Shown here: one piece after another, positions 35,946 to 47,039 of the stretch
How positions within the stretch are numbered: position 1 is the first letter of the stretch
How the letters are laid out: each line of letters starts with the position of its first letter
The notes under the pieces: model-generated
Told to the model about the DNA's origin: nothing
Seen by the model: the letters and a program-made list of their open reading frames with translations, nothing else
The model's database searches: none
Source of the DNA: Voacanga thouarsii
Taxonomy: Eukaryota > Streptophyta > Magnoliopsida > Gentianales > Apocynaceae
Reading direction: 5' to 3'
Assembly: GCA_026120185.1 (NCBI GenBank)
Contig: JANUWF010001109.1
Location: 3,526,001 to 3,590,000, forward strand
Length of the DNA: 64,000 bases
Translations under genes and position numbers: made by a program

Positions 35946-36160
35946 AAAATCTACTAAAATTTTAATCAAAGTTACAAGAATAACACTTATTTCAAATCAC
36001 CAAATGATTCTTCGTGAATTTTAATATAACACAACCTCGTGTTCTCTTTGTCAAACTCATAGAAGACCTTTGTTAAACCAACTACCTTGATTGAACATCC
36101 TTTAATCTTTGTTGTTGCAACTCAGTGGGTCTTAGTTTGATGGCATAAATCTTTCCACAA

Positions 36161-36440
36161 TACTAGAAAAATGTGCTATTATGACATATTTATTGTGACG
36201 TTTTGTTTAATATGTCATTAGAAATTATGTTTTGTGACGTTTCGTTTGAAATGTCATAATAAACTTCATCAAAACTATATCGTCTTATTCAATTACTTAT
36301 CAATGTGGAATTTAGTATATTTTTAGAATTATATTGTGACATTTCAAAATTTATCAAGATATTATTATTTTTTCTTTAGATCTTTAATTACCTATTGTGA
36401 CATGATTAAAATATTATAATAGATATTTTACACACAAAAA
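36161..36440. repeat. Left terminal and subterminal region of the 16-kb element
   Basis: TACTAGAAAAAT is followed by TATTATGACAT, TTGTGACGTTTTG, TTTTGTGACGTTTCG, AAATGTCATAATA, TATTGTGACATTTC and TATTGTGACATG within 280 bp. Confidence 0.7.
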
Positions 36441-36585
36441 AAATAAAAAAAGAACCCATCGTAAAAGTGGAGCTCTACCCACAGAAAAAGTCTGGGAGAT
36501 TGAAATGTGAAGTTAGAGAACTTTTCCAATTTTTCCCCTCAAACCCGTCCCTTTCTTAACTTCTCAACCCGTTGAAACCCATCCC

Positions 36586-36786
36586 TTGTCAAACCCTTCT
36601 CTCCTTCTCAAACCCATTCCTCTACGACCCTCTAAAAGGTTGAAATTCAAACCTCATATACTGTCTCCTCAATTGAACAAGAGCTATGGAAATGTTGTGA
36701 ACAAAGATATAGACAGTGTGGGTGTTAGACAAAATCTTCTGCTTGATCTCTCGGATGGCAAAGTTTCAATTGTTCCCTCTTTGTAG
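36586..36786 (+). other. Unrecognised 66-codon open frame in the 16-kb element
   Basis: It starts MSNPSLLLKPIPLRP and ends in a stop at 36786. The upstream 100 bp is C/T-rich like a plant leader. There is no family match. It could be the first exon of a captured gene; support is weak. Confidence 0.25.
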
Positions 36787-36860
36787 CTATTGTGCACTAC
36801 TTTTCAATTTTACAAGATTTGTCATTTCAGGTATGTATAGGTTAGATTAATATTTTGAAA

Positions 36861-36926
36861 GCCGATTACAACATCCAGAAGGAGTCCACCCTCCACCTTG
36901 TCCTCTATCTCCGTTGTGGCTTCTAA
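36861..36926 (+). pseudogene. 3'-terminal fragment of a polyubiquitin gene
   Basis: It reads [15 protein letters not shown], then YLRCGF and a stop. This is the last 19 residues of ubiquitin ([21 protein letters not shown]) followed by the extra Phe found at the end of plant polyubiquitins. Arg72 is replaced by Tyr and the first of the C-terminal glycines by Cys, which would destroy conjugation. The rest of the ubiquitin unit is missing. It is a captured fragment inside the 16-kb element. Confidence 0.85.
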
Positions 36927-36929
36927 ATG

Positions 36930-37635
36930 GTCTACAGCTCTACTGATTGCTGGTCATCTGTTTGATTTGATTTAAGTTGTGTTTTGGGTATCGGTTGTGG
37001 TGTTTTTTTTTTAAAATCATTTCAATATAACTAGTAATGTTAATGGGTATCGGTGGTGGTGTTGTTGAGTTTGTTGCTTTAGCCTTTAGGAATTGTAAAG
37101 TAATCTTTTATCTTTTGACCAAGTGGAAAGTTTGGTTCTATAATGTTTTTGTTTTTGCTTTTGAAATGGCTTCCTAGGTTCTTTTTTTATTATTATTATT
37201 GCAAAAATTGATTTGGGCTGAACTTTTTCCTCGACTAGATATCTTTGTGGACAATGTTAAATCTGGAAGGATAAAGTATAAAAGGATCACTTTGAGCAGA
37301 AATCAAACAAAGTTCTGAGACTTATTTTTCAAGTTATCAAAGATAAAATAAATTCTAGTTCCTTCAGGTTTCTAGATATTCAATACTAACATTTTTTTTA
37401 AGCTTTAAATGAGTTATTTCCAACTATTAAGCTGAAAAAATGAGCATTAATCAATGAATTTTTGACTACGTATATGACAAATTTTAAACAACTATTTTGC
37501 TAATCGTTACGACATTCTGCATCCAACTAATTAATCAGTATTGTGGTCTAGGATTTATGCAATAGTTTCTAAAACAAGAGCTGGAACATAGAGGAAACTT
37601 AGCTAAACTTTAATTTTGAGAAGGGAGATATCCTC
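36930..37635. other. Non-coding stretch between captured fragments
   Basis: T-rich, intron-like sequence with no gene or repeat recognised. Confidence 0.5.
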
Positions 37636-37659
37636 ATTTGCATTTTCTCTGTGTGTAGG

Positions 37660-37831
37660 TGTGTTGGGGGTAGGGGGAATCAAAACAAAGATGGGAATTT
37701 ATTGGACGGTGGAGCCATTACAACACTGTTGGACTGGGTGGGAGATTCTATGGTTTGCACTTTGGGAACACAAATAGTTGCAATCTCAGAGGGGATAAAT
37801 GTTTCCTACTTTGATACTACTTATAATGGTG
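37660..37831 (+). pseudogene. Exon of a hotdog-fold acyl-CoA thioesterase-like gene
   Basis: After an acceptor-like TGTGTGTAG the frame reads NKDGNLLDGGAITTLLDWVG..MVCTLGTQIVAISEGINVSYFDTTYNG and ends at a GTGAGT donor. The pattern DG(N)-x-GGAI-TL-D-VG ... VS-(D/I)N-SY is that of ACOT13/PaaI-type thioesterases, where the Asn/Gly and Asp residues line the active site of the tetramer. Only this exon is visible; no start and no downstream exons were found. I treat it as a captured fragment. Confidence 0.6.
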
Positions 37832-37884
37832 TGAGTTTCAATTTCTTTATTTATTTGTTTGTGTTGGACAGTAATTACTAACAT

Positions 37885-39915
37885 CCTTGCATCTCTATGT
37901 TTAGCATATAGGGGAAAGGTTTGTTGTCGAGGATTTACTGGGAGGTACTGATACAGTTCTTCTTAAAGATTCATTGTTTAAATTCTTGAAAATTTAGAAG
38001 CATAAAATTTTAGAGAAAAGATGATTATGCACTTATCTTATTCTTCATGACTTGTTAGCCAATATATATAAACAAACTCTATCTTGAATTTTGATATGAA
38101 AGGTTTTTTAAAGTCTGCATTTCATTCTTGCAGAATGTCCTAAACACAGGAAAATAAGGCTCTGTAATTAGAGATGTTCTCTTGCATAGACCATTTCACA
38201 AATTGTGGACAAAGATTCTCCAAAGGTTCATTTTGCTTATTAATAGCCATAGGATTGTTGTACAATAAGATTTCTAGATATGGAAATCAATTAGGTTCAT
38301 TAATAGTTATCTAAATGATGGTTTTTTAGGGGCTGAAATTTGAAGATTTTTCCCCACTGAGGAACTGAGATTGATTAACTTTAGCGCTTTGCAAAAAGAA
38401 AATTCAATGGAAAGCAATACTCAATTGCAGTATCATGTGTATTAAACATCTCTTAAGTCTTCATTAATATATAACTATGTCATTGGTATGGATTCTACTG
38501 ATTTTAAGCCCAAGTAAAGCAAAAATAGCCTATTGGCATGGTGTAGTAGATTTCAAACTTATTTAACTTTGCTTTTGGTATACACTAAGTAATTTTTTCT
38601 ATAATCAAATTCTATCATGTATTATTAAATTGTTGAGGTAACTAGTCATAAGAAGGAGATTGTGACTAGCTCATATTAATGGAGATGTTTCTTGTAATTT
38701 GAGCTTTCTTTTTCTGCAAAATAAGAAGCAGGATTTGTTTTTTGCTAGTTTCATGAGGAATTTTGAGTAGTAAGGATATTGAACTAACTAAATCTTTTAC
38801 TTTAGGTCCAATTTGATTTTACCTTCTTATTCGTAGGATGATGTGTACCACTTAATAAGATACTATTATCTTCTGCATTCTTTCATCTTAGCCCTCCTTC
38901 TATAAAACCAGATTCTCTGGCAGTGACGAATAAGCCTATTTTTTGTTCTAAAATTTATGAATGTGATTAGCTTCAAATTTTGAGTTTTATGAAAATTTTC
39001 TCTTCATCTTTGACATATTGATTCAATTCTATCTAGTAAGTGTTTTGTTGTCATTTCAAATTTCCTGTCAAGTAAAAACTAAGAATTTTTCCTTTATTAG
39101 TCCTATGTAGAATCTTGAACAAGCCAAAATGGTTGTCTTTTTTCCTTCCAGTTTTAAGTGGCCCTACTTTCTTTATGTTTGGAATTTTATCTAAATCTCT
39201 GAGACTGAGTGCTTCTAACTTCAATTTGATGACAATTCTTATGGGCTATATAGGCCAGCAGTATTGATGTTCTTCATTGTTACTGGGGAACTTCTAAAAA
39301 TTATGCTTGGAGTTTTGAGTTTGGCAAAAATACCTTGCAGCAAAATACACTTGAATATCTTTTTTTGCAGAGTTGCTGCCATGAACAGGAAGTTTATCTT
39401 CTTGTTTTGCGTAGATAGACAGGAGAAACTTACTAAAATTAAGTGTTAAGAAATAAAGAAATATAACTTGTTTGAAAATATTTGAATTCTTATTTCTTGT
39501 TATGTTGTTTTTATGCGAATTGTCCATTGTTAGAACATAAGCTCTCTCTTATGCTTTCTTGTCACATATAGATAGGTGTTTGAGAATATTAGACAATATC
39601 AAGTTTGCCTTTGGATTTCTAAGCATCCTATCATTTCTAGGCTAGCTATGTAGATATATAACTAGAGTCCATGCACTTTAACTCATTCTAGTAATGGATT
39701 ATGTTGGTTCTGTGCAAGTATATTTTGTAGGTTAACATATATTGAGAAAGGATTTAATGAAAAAAGATGTCTTAGGCACGGATTTATATGTTAATTATGA
39801 AGGACTGCAACTCAGTAACCATAACCTGTTGATATTGTTGGACATAAGTTATGTGTAGTTTTGGCCATGTCACTTTAAGCAAGTATTTTTGGTGATTTTA
39901 TCCATGTTTCTTTTT
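37885..39915. other. Intron-like non-coding sequence in the 16-kb element
   Basis: Long T-rich stretch with scattered splice-like signals. A short frame at 37904-37960 (GERFVVEDLLGGT) faintly recalls the glycine loop of a protein kinase but is too short to call. A possible exon with VAAMNRK follows an acceptor near 39370. Nothing else was recognised. Confidence 0.4.
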
Positions 39916-39920
39916 TGTAG

Positions 39921-39985
39921 TTAAGTGGTAGTGAAATGTACAAGGTGGCCCTAGCTCGTGCATTTCTGAAAGAAGCTCTATTTTG
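39921..39985 (+). pseudogene. ABC-transporter signature-motif exon fragment
   Basis: Between a TTTTTTGTAG acceptor and a GTAAGT donor the frame reads LSGSEMYKVALARAFLKEALF. In half-size mitochondrial-type ABCB transporters this exon reads LSGGEKQRVALARAFLK-P-ILL, the ABC signature that binds ATP. Gly-Glu-Lys-Gln-Arg is altered to Ser-Glu-Met-Tyr-Lys, which would damage it. No Walker A or Walker B exon is visible nearby. It is a captured fragment. Confidence 0.65.
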
Positions 39986-40514
39986 TAAGTCATCTTTACT
40001 TGTAGTCTACTATTTCAAGGTTGGTTATCTATTATTTCTCAGGAATTGAACCTTTAGTTGAGAAAGTATTAAAAAGTTAACAGTCATGTATTATAACCTC
40101 TCAAGTCAATGATGAAGTGGATGACTAGGAGAATAAGATTTGACCACTGTGGTATTGATATCTGATAACAATAAATTGCTTGTCAATATTACATTTATCA
40201 TTATGGTTGATGTACCCTTCCCTTCTCCTTCTCTTCTCTTCAATCCAAATATAGTCTAGTGAGAATCAACGTCTTTTTTCTTGTTCATTCTGTCTATGTT
40301 CTATCAACATGTGTATCTATCTCAAGTAACTCTCCTACAGATCATCTCTTTCTTGGTTTGTACAATAGATATTCGATTATTTGATCTCTACTCTTGATTA
40401 TCAAAGTATATTATATAAGTTATTCAATTGAAGTTCACATATAAACTTGCAGTTTTTGGGCTATGCCTAGATCAACACACTAAAAATAAATAATTCCATC
40501 ACTTTAGTTGTTAC

Positions 40515-40980
40515 CACTACAAAAAAGTGACTTTTGGCAACACCAAAGAAAGTGTGGCGAAAATGGCCAAAACTGTGGCAAATACGTTTTTGCCACGGAA
40601 ACGCCACGATTTTCGAGGTATGGGCATTACGGCTGTTGCAAAAAGTTTGGCACAATTATGTAGCCGTGAGGAATACCTTTTGTCACAGATTTACCAAAAT
40701 TTTGGAGTCTTTGCAAATAAAGTGTGGTATTTGTTTATGGACTTCTGCCACAGTTTTTCCCAACGGTTATTAACTGTGGACAAAGATTTCAATTTTTTTG
40801 TCATGATTTTTCCAATATTTTATAAGTATGGGGAATATTATTTGTTACAATTAAATTTCTGTTGGAAATAATCATTTTTGTCATGGTTCTTTTCTAAATT
40901 GACATAATCGTGGGTAATACCCATTTGCTACGATTTCCTTACTGTTGTAATTAATACTTTTTCCCACGCTTTAAAGCTTT
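40515..40980. repeat. Left subterminal array of the nested CACTA element
   Basis: Copies of GTGGCAAA, TTTGCCACGG, CGCCACG, GTTGCAAAA, TGTCACAG and CTGCCACAG occur in both orientations downstream of the CACTACAAAAAAG end. Confidence 0.8.
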
Positions 40981-42030
40981 AGACAAAACATTTTTTTATT
41001 TTTGGACAAATTTTCATATTTTTTACATCTGTAGTAAATGAACATTGAATTCAATATGATGATATTGACAATTTTTTTTTTCTTTTACTTTAACAAGATC
41101 ATCTACTATACATATAGAACTATGAAAACCTCTAAAATTAACAATAAACTATCATCCATTAGATAAACATTCAAAATGCCATCTTCTATTAATAATAATT
41201 TAATATACGCCAAAAAAACTAAATGGAGTCTGATAAGTGTCATGAATCTAATCCTTGATATTAGAAGTCATAAAATTTCATTGAGGACAAAAAACAAAAC
41301 CAAACCACAATTCTAACCATGACATCTATTAGAAGTTATAAAATTTCATTGAGGACAAAAAACAATGCCATAGTTATATGAACCTTCAATAACCTTGATC
41401 TTTATTCCTCCTATCATTAAGAAAAAAAAAAGGATAAGATTACTTCTTAATAAAGCTACAATCTGAACTTCTAAAGTCACTACAAAACTTGTCTCAGATA
41501 TATGTAATCATCCACTTTAACATAAAATCCGGAATCATAAAGCACATAAGTAGCTTTGAAAAAATCTAATCTACATTGACATAAAGTGAAACTTAAAATG
41601 CTATGTGTCACCACATCTGATTAATTATTAAAACTACAATTCACAAAAATGTAAAAAGAGAAAAGAATATGTTCCAAATATGAAAATTTTACTACTCAAC
41701 ATTTTTAGCATCACTATTCAGCATTTGCACAGTTAAATATATTCAATATGAAAATCTTGTTCTTATTCAGGAAAAGACATAAAAGTTTAATTGTCAACTA
41801 CCAAGTTTGCTATTCGTACCAAGGTAACAATGTAAGTATAAGCAATACAGCTCTATTAAGTTAAAGTACAATAGAAGTTTGACAAGTTTTGAACTCTATA
41901 ATAATGAAATTATTATCACTTTTGTAAAAGGAAGAGAGAGTTTAAGTTCATCAACAAAAATGCTAGAAATTAATCAAAATGAACTATATCACAACAACAA
42001 TTGTATAAAATCTAACAATGCTTAGTTTCT
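40981..42030. other. Non-coding part of the nested CACTA element
   Basis: Contains a short direct repeat, TAGAAGTCATAAAATTTCATTGAGG-like at about 41260 and 41332 (72 bp apart). No gene was recognised. Confidence 0.5.
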
Positions 42031-42037
42031 ACTCTAG

Positions 42038-42405
42038 AATATGAGTGGGAGGAAGGTGGTACCTTAGGTGAAGATGTCAAAGTTGATTGCAAATTACTTG
42101 GGGCAAATGGATGCATGAATGATGCCAGTGAATTGGAGCAGGAGGAAGGTGGTGATGTTGCCATTGATGTTAAAGTGGACAAGTTACCTTTGGCAGATGG
42201 TATCATAACTCATGATGGGGAATTGGAGTGGGATGAAGGTTGTAATTTAAATAATAATATTAAAGTAGATAACAAACTGCTTATGGCAAGTGGTAGCATG
42301 AATGACGAGATTGAATTTGTGGAGAACCTGCCCCTGATGACTTTAAAGATAAGGAGAATTTGCAATAGTTTTCAATCAAATAAAGAAAGGAATGCACATA
42401 AGTAA
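42038..42405 (+). CDS. Unknown exon coding three 30-residue acidic repeats
   Basis: After a CTCTAG acceptor the frame is open to a stop at 42405. Three consecutive units of about 30 residues follow one pattern: E-(L/Y)-E-(W/Q)-(E/D)-E-G, then (D/N)(V/I)KVD-KLL-A-G, then MNDD/E. The first unit starts at EYEWEEGG, the second at ELEQEEGG (42133), the third at ELEWDEG (42223). A Lys/Arg-rich tail ends the frame. At the DNA level the ~90-bp units are diverged, yet no unit contains a stop. I recognise no family. It may be a captured gene's exon or the element's own protein. No start codon context is certain, as this looks like a last exon. Confidence 0.4.
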
Positions 42406-42409
42406 ACCT

Positions 42410-44900
42410 AGTGCTTCATTGATTAAAAATGAATAGAAAGGCATGCAGAGAACGAAGTGAAATAGCATTTAATGTTTATTTTTACAAGCACAAAATACCT
42501 AATTAAATCTCAGTACCATTAAAAGCAGATTAATAGATATATGATTCTTCAGCACATGCATTGACCTTCATTGGTAAAGAAAACCAACAAACACGCAAAC
42601 TTTCATCCGAAAGAAATTCTATTTGTAAAATCCTAAAAAATAAGAAAAATTACAAGTAGATATAAGGATGTCCTTCTTTTACATAAGGGCTATTGTAAAA
42701 TTGTTTCCAAGATGACTAAAATGATGTGAAAGTTACTCATGGAATTCTTTATTAATCAGATTTATTCAAATAAAGTATTCTCTAAGTGATCAACCTGAGA
42801 GAGAAAATAAGAAGATTCTGGCATAGACAGAGTAGCAGACAGAAAAATTTGCTATCACACAATCAAATTAGGAGATCTGAGCATAGAATACTGAATTTCT
42901 ACTATTAGTGTAATTTATAAGTTTTACTTCATCTGCAGTGTTAAGAAATTCCAGATTTCCTTGGCCAACTTTAATAGTTTTACAAGCATTTCCTTTTGAC
43001 AGATGCCATTTAGAGATGGTTGACTCTGAACCTACCATCATAAATATAAGAGAAAGAAAATCACATGAAATAACTTTCTTCTCCTAGTAACATTGACAAT
43101 CTGTGTTTCCCATGTAAATGTTCAACTGTTCACCTGTCCTTTTAGAACTCAACACGAAATAAGAACCAAGGGGTGGTAATATCACAGAGAAGGCAAGCCA
43201 GTGTGTTGTCAAGCTACTAGCTAATTTGCCCATATATGTTTTGACATGATAATTCCTTGTAATCAGAGATTGGACATTAGAATTAGCTAAGATTCAATTT
43301 CTCATCCATTAGAATCCTAACCAATTAACTCCTTTGAAGAAACCTGCAACAAATTTTAGGAAGAATATTCTGTGTAATCTCATTCACAAACTATTAAGCA
43401 TTGACTCAAATCCTATGGAGATTAATGGATATGAATAATAAACCTTAATAAATTATGTAAGACTAGAATTCTCTTTGCTAATATAGAATTCAATATTAAT
43501 GGCGTGATGTAAGCAGAATGGCTTAGGTCTGAATGATTTGTATGCATTAAAAGGGATATCTCAAAACACTTTCAATAATTCAAAGTGGAAAGAATCTGGA
43601 ACTGCTGCTTCTTCTTAGAGTTCATTTGATTTTTGCTGTTAAGTGACACTAAATTTCTTTTACATCCAATGTTCTTGAGCACTGTCAATCCACGACAGAA
43701 GAGTTTTACTTTCATGATTTCACCCCAAAAAATGCTAATGCCAAACAAAAACCTTATCAAGACAAGTAGATAAATGAAGAGGTATTGAATCATATTGAAC
43801 ACAAGGATGACAAAAGAAGGTAAAGAAACAAAACTTTTGCATTCTCACCAAACTTTTTCCATTAGATAAGCTAGATTCTGATGGAGGACAATAACTTATA
43901 TTGATCAGATGGCACAATTCATAAAGCATTTCATCTAATAAATGAAGCCCAATTTTCTCATCACCATAACAACACCATACATAAGCTATAATAAGTGATC
44001 CACTCATCATCATTATTTGAAACTAAAAGACTAATTAGACAAAAACAAAAGAGTAGAATTAATTTGTGAGTTCTTGCTAAAGTGGTACTCTTATGTCAAT
44101 AAAGTACAACCAAACAAAATTTAGCAAAACAAAAGTGATTTGTTTGCTCATGTTATTGAAATAGCATTTTCCAGGACCTTAGTAGAACACGAATTACTCA
44201 AAGCTAGTCCATGTAAACTAACAAATTTCCGCACCAAAAACAAAATTAATATATATACATACACATTAGTTCTGCACCAAAAAAGAAACTATTGTAGCCA
44301 AACCATAAATGCACTACCCATTAGTTATCACTAATAGTTATTGCTTTTCAAATTGTGTAAGATAAATACTATAGATTATAAATACAACATTTCCTCACAA
44401 AATCATAGGAGAATTAATGAGGACCTGATTCTTTCAAAAGTCTAACATTTCATTGGCAAGAAACAATTCATAAAAGGAAGTGATTCTGATTTAAACTCAA
44501 AATCAGAATACATCTACAGGAGCCAAGAGTGGTGCATGTGCAGATAGAGGGGGGAGAGATAGACTTATAACATCGTAAGTTGAGTGAGGCAACACAATTC
44601 CAGTGTTAGGCCGTATATAATACTTCTTCATTGTACAAGGTTATCCATGTAAATATATGTAGCCAAAGCTCGAAAAGTCTAACTTGAGCCAACTAAAATA
44701 CCCAAACTTCACAATAAATTCAAACTACTTGATCAGTTGACACCCCTAACTCAGAACAGATTTTGGCACTCCATAAGCATTCATACAATATTTGAATATC
44801 AATAATTTCAACATGTCAAAAGCAAACCATAAACAATCAAAAAGTCAAAATACCTCACTTAATCCATATTTTCAGAAACTGCTTGGCGAAAAAGGCTAAT
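42410..44900. other. Non-coding part of the nested CACTA element
   Basis: No gene was recognised. If the captured OEP37 gene once extended further, its next exons should lie here on the minus strand; I found none that read like the OEP37 barrel. Confidence 0.45.
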
Positions 44901-44937
44901 AAAAAAATCAGAATTTCACAAAATTCCACATATGTAC

Positions 44938-45303
44938 CTTGACGTCATGAGTTGCTTTGAATTGAAGCCCAGCTCCGACATCAAAAGATGCTTTTACAAG
45001 AGCATTATTCTCTTCGATGTCATAGTGCGGAGATAAGTACTTGGAAGTAAAAGCAACTTGAGGCTCCAAGATCTCTCCTTTGCCACCATTCTGAAACGAA
45101 AGCTTGAGCTTAGCTAAGCTGTTAATCAACTTGCAAGAGATCTTATGGAAGAAAATAGAGCTATCGCTATCGTACTCTAACGTCACCCTAATTCTCGACC
45201 TCCTGTCCAACACCAATTTTGAAAAACCAGTATTGCCGGCTCCGGCATCAATTGTGGCGATGGGCAGCGATTGCAGTGATTTCGGTGATTCTGATTCTGC
45301 CAT
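44938..45303 (-). pseudogene. Captured exon 1 of an OEP37-like chloroplast outer-envelope channel gene
   Basis: The frame opens MAESESPKSLQSLP and continues RIRVTLEYDSDSSIFFHKISCKL, LAKLKLSFQNGGKGEILEPQVAFTSKYLS, then ALVKASFDVGAGLQFKATHDVK, ending at AAG|GTACAT, a good splice donor. OEP37 (about 330-340 residues, a cation-selective beta-barrel of the plastid outer envelope and inner seed membranes) begins with the same R-(I/V)T-E-DSDSS-F-HK-SCKL and GPGLQ-(R/K)A-HDVK segments, so this is its first exon, 122 codons and undamaged. The rest of the barrel is absent. It lies inside a CACTA element, in minus orientation, together with 100 bp of possible promoter. Truncated, so not a working channel, though it could be transcribed. 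Confidence 0.8.
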
Positions 45304-45419
45304 TGTTTGTCAGAGTGATGGATAATGGAAATGGATTCTAGTGGTATAAGCGAGTGAGAGAGTGTGGGTCTCTGTGTGTGAAAGAGAATATAAGAGTGAT
45401 TTTTTGTCTGTTTTTTAGG

Positions 45420-47030
45420 CAAAAATTTAGATGTAGTATTGATAATTATCTTATACCTATGAATTTGTTCATTTCTATATTATTTTATTTTATTACTTTT
45501 TCAAATTTTTATCATTTAAAAACCTTCAACATCTTTAACTTTAGATCCTCACTTTTTGGATTTTTTGACTCTTTATTTAAGGTATATTTTCACTTTTAAT
45601 TAAATATGTGTAATAAAAATATAAATATATCATGTTGTTACATTTTAAAATAATTTTTAATAATAAAGTAATAATTTAATTTATTAAAATATTTTAAAAT
45701 TAAACTATAAGTTATGGGTTAATTCACACTTTTGCGGAGAATTGATTTTTTCTGAAATGGTCCATTTATACAAGAAGAACATGTTAAAAGTTATAGTAAT
45801 TATTTTTGAGGATTAGATTTTTACTAATAATTTAGGAGTTGATCAAATTATTATATGAAGAAGGTACTCCTTAAGAGGATATTAATTAATATTTTGTAAT
45901 TTTATTGATATCTCTTCAATTGAAACTTTAGAGTAATCAATTGAAACTTTAGTGTAATCAATCAAGTTTCATATTTGAATTGTGTTGAACATTGTTGGTT
46001 TTACATGTAGCGAAATGATATTCTATACTACATTTATTTCAAAATATAAGTCGTTTTAAATTTATACACATGAATTAAAAGTTAATAAATTCTAGATAAT
46101 TTTAAAACAAAACTTTTAAAACACTCCTAATTAAGTATTTGTCTACTTTGTTAATTGGGGAGAGTTTGTAGGGAGAGATATAGTTGGAAAAAAGTAATAA
46201 AATTTTATAAAATTTTGTAAAATGACTTATATTATGAAAAAAAAATTGTAAGTCTAAAACGATTATATTGTGAAACGGAGGTAATATTATATAAAAATCT
46301 TCACTCTTATAGAAAAATAATTATTTGTGCGATGCATTGAGAATCTTACTATGTTGTCAAATATACTTAAAAGGAGAAGTATTCAATCAATTAATTTTAA
46401 GTATTGATTTTTTTTTAGCTAATTTTAAATATTTAATTAATAACTCATTTGATAAAATTAAAATCTAAATATTTAAGTACTAAATTTTTAAAAATAAATT
46501 TTGAATACTAAATTTTGAAATTTTGAAATTTGAAGCTGAAGTTTAAGTTAATTATAATTCATTTTACACTATATTTTTATTATATTTTAGATTAAATAGA
46601 CAAGAATAGTAATAATTATATTAAGTATTTAACATATTTAAAATTCAAATTTAAGTAACTTTCATTTTGCCTAAAATTTATAACAAGATTTTAATGTCTT
46701 AATAAATTAAGTGATAATAAAAATTTGTTATCAAATACACTTAATTAATTAAGCACTCATGATTATTATTAGTTATTAAATATAATTAATAAAATAAGCA
46801 CTTAATTAATTAATTTTAATTATTTAGTTGAGTTATTAAAGAGATCCTAACAAACAAACTTCAAAAAATTAAGAGGAGGTGAATGGGGTTTTAAATTTTT
46901 CTTTCAAACAAAATCTCCTATAAAATTTAAGACAATTTCAAAAGTATTTCAAAATAGATCCAAATTGACCACAAAAAAAAAAAAAAAAAATTGGTGGGCA
47001 AGTTGAACCACAAACAATAAGTATGATAGA
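45420..47030. other. Very AT-rich non-coding stretch of the nested CACTA element
   Basis: Long A/T tracts without genes. It contains the diverged MITE noted separately and a poly-A run (46973-46990). Confidence 0.6.
46027..46284. mobile_element. Diverged MITE with CGTTTC-type ends
   Basis: The left side reads CATTTATTTCAAAATATAAGTCGTTTTA and the right side AAAACGATTATATTGTGAAACGGAGG, imperfect inverted copies of the 'ctccgtttcaaaatataag' ends common in plant MITEs. The body is AT-rich and non-coding. Boundaries are approximate and no clean duplication was seen. Confidence 0.5.
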
Positions 47031-47039
47031 TCAAAGTTA

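Noticed and set aside
37904..37960. Possible protein-kinase glycine-loop exon (GERFVVEDLLGGT)
   Set aside because: Too short and the GxGxxG pattern is not present; similarity may be chance.
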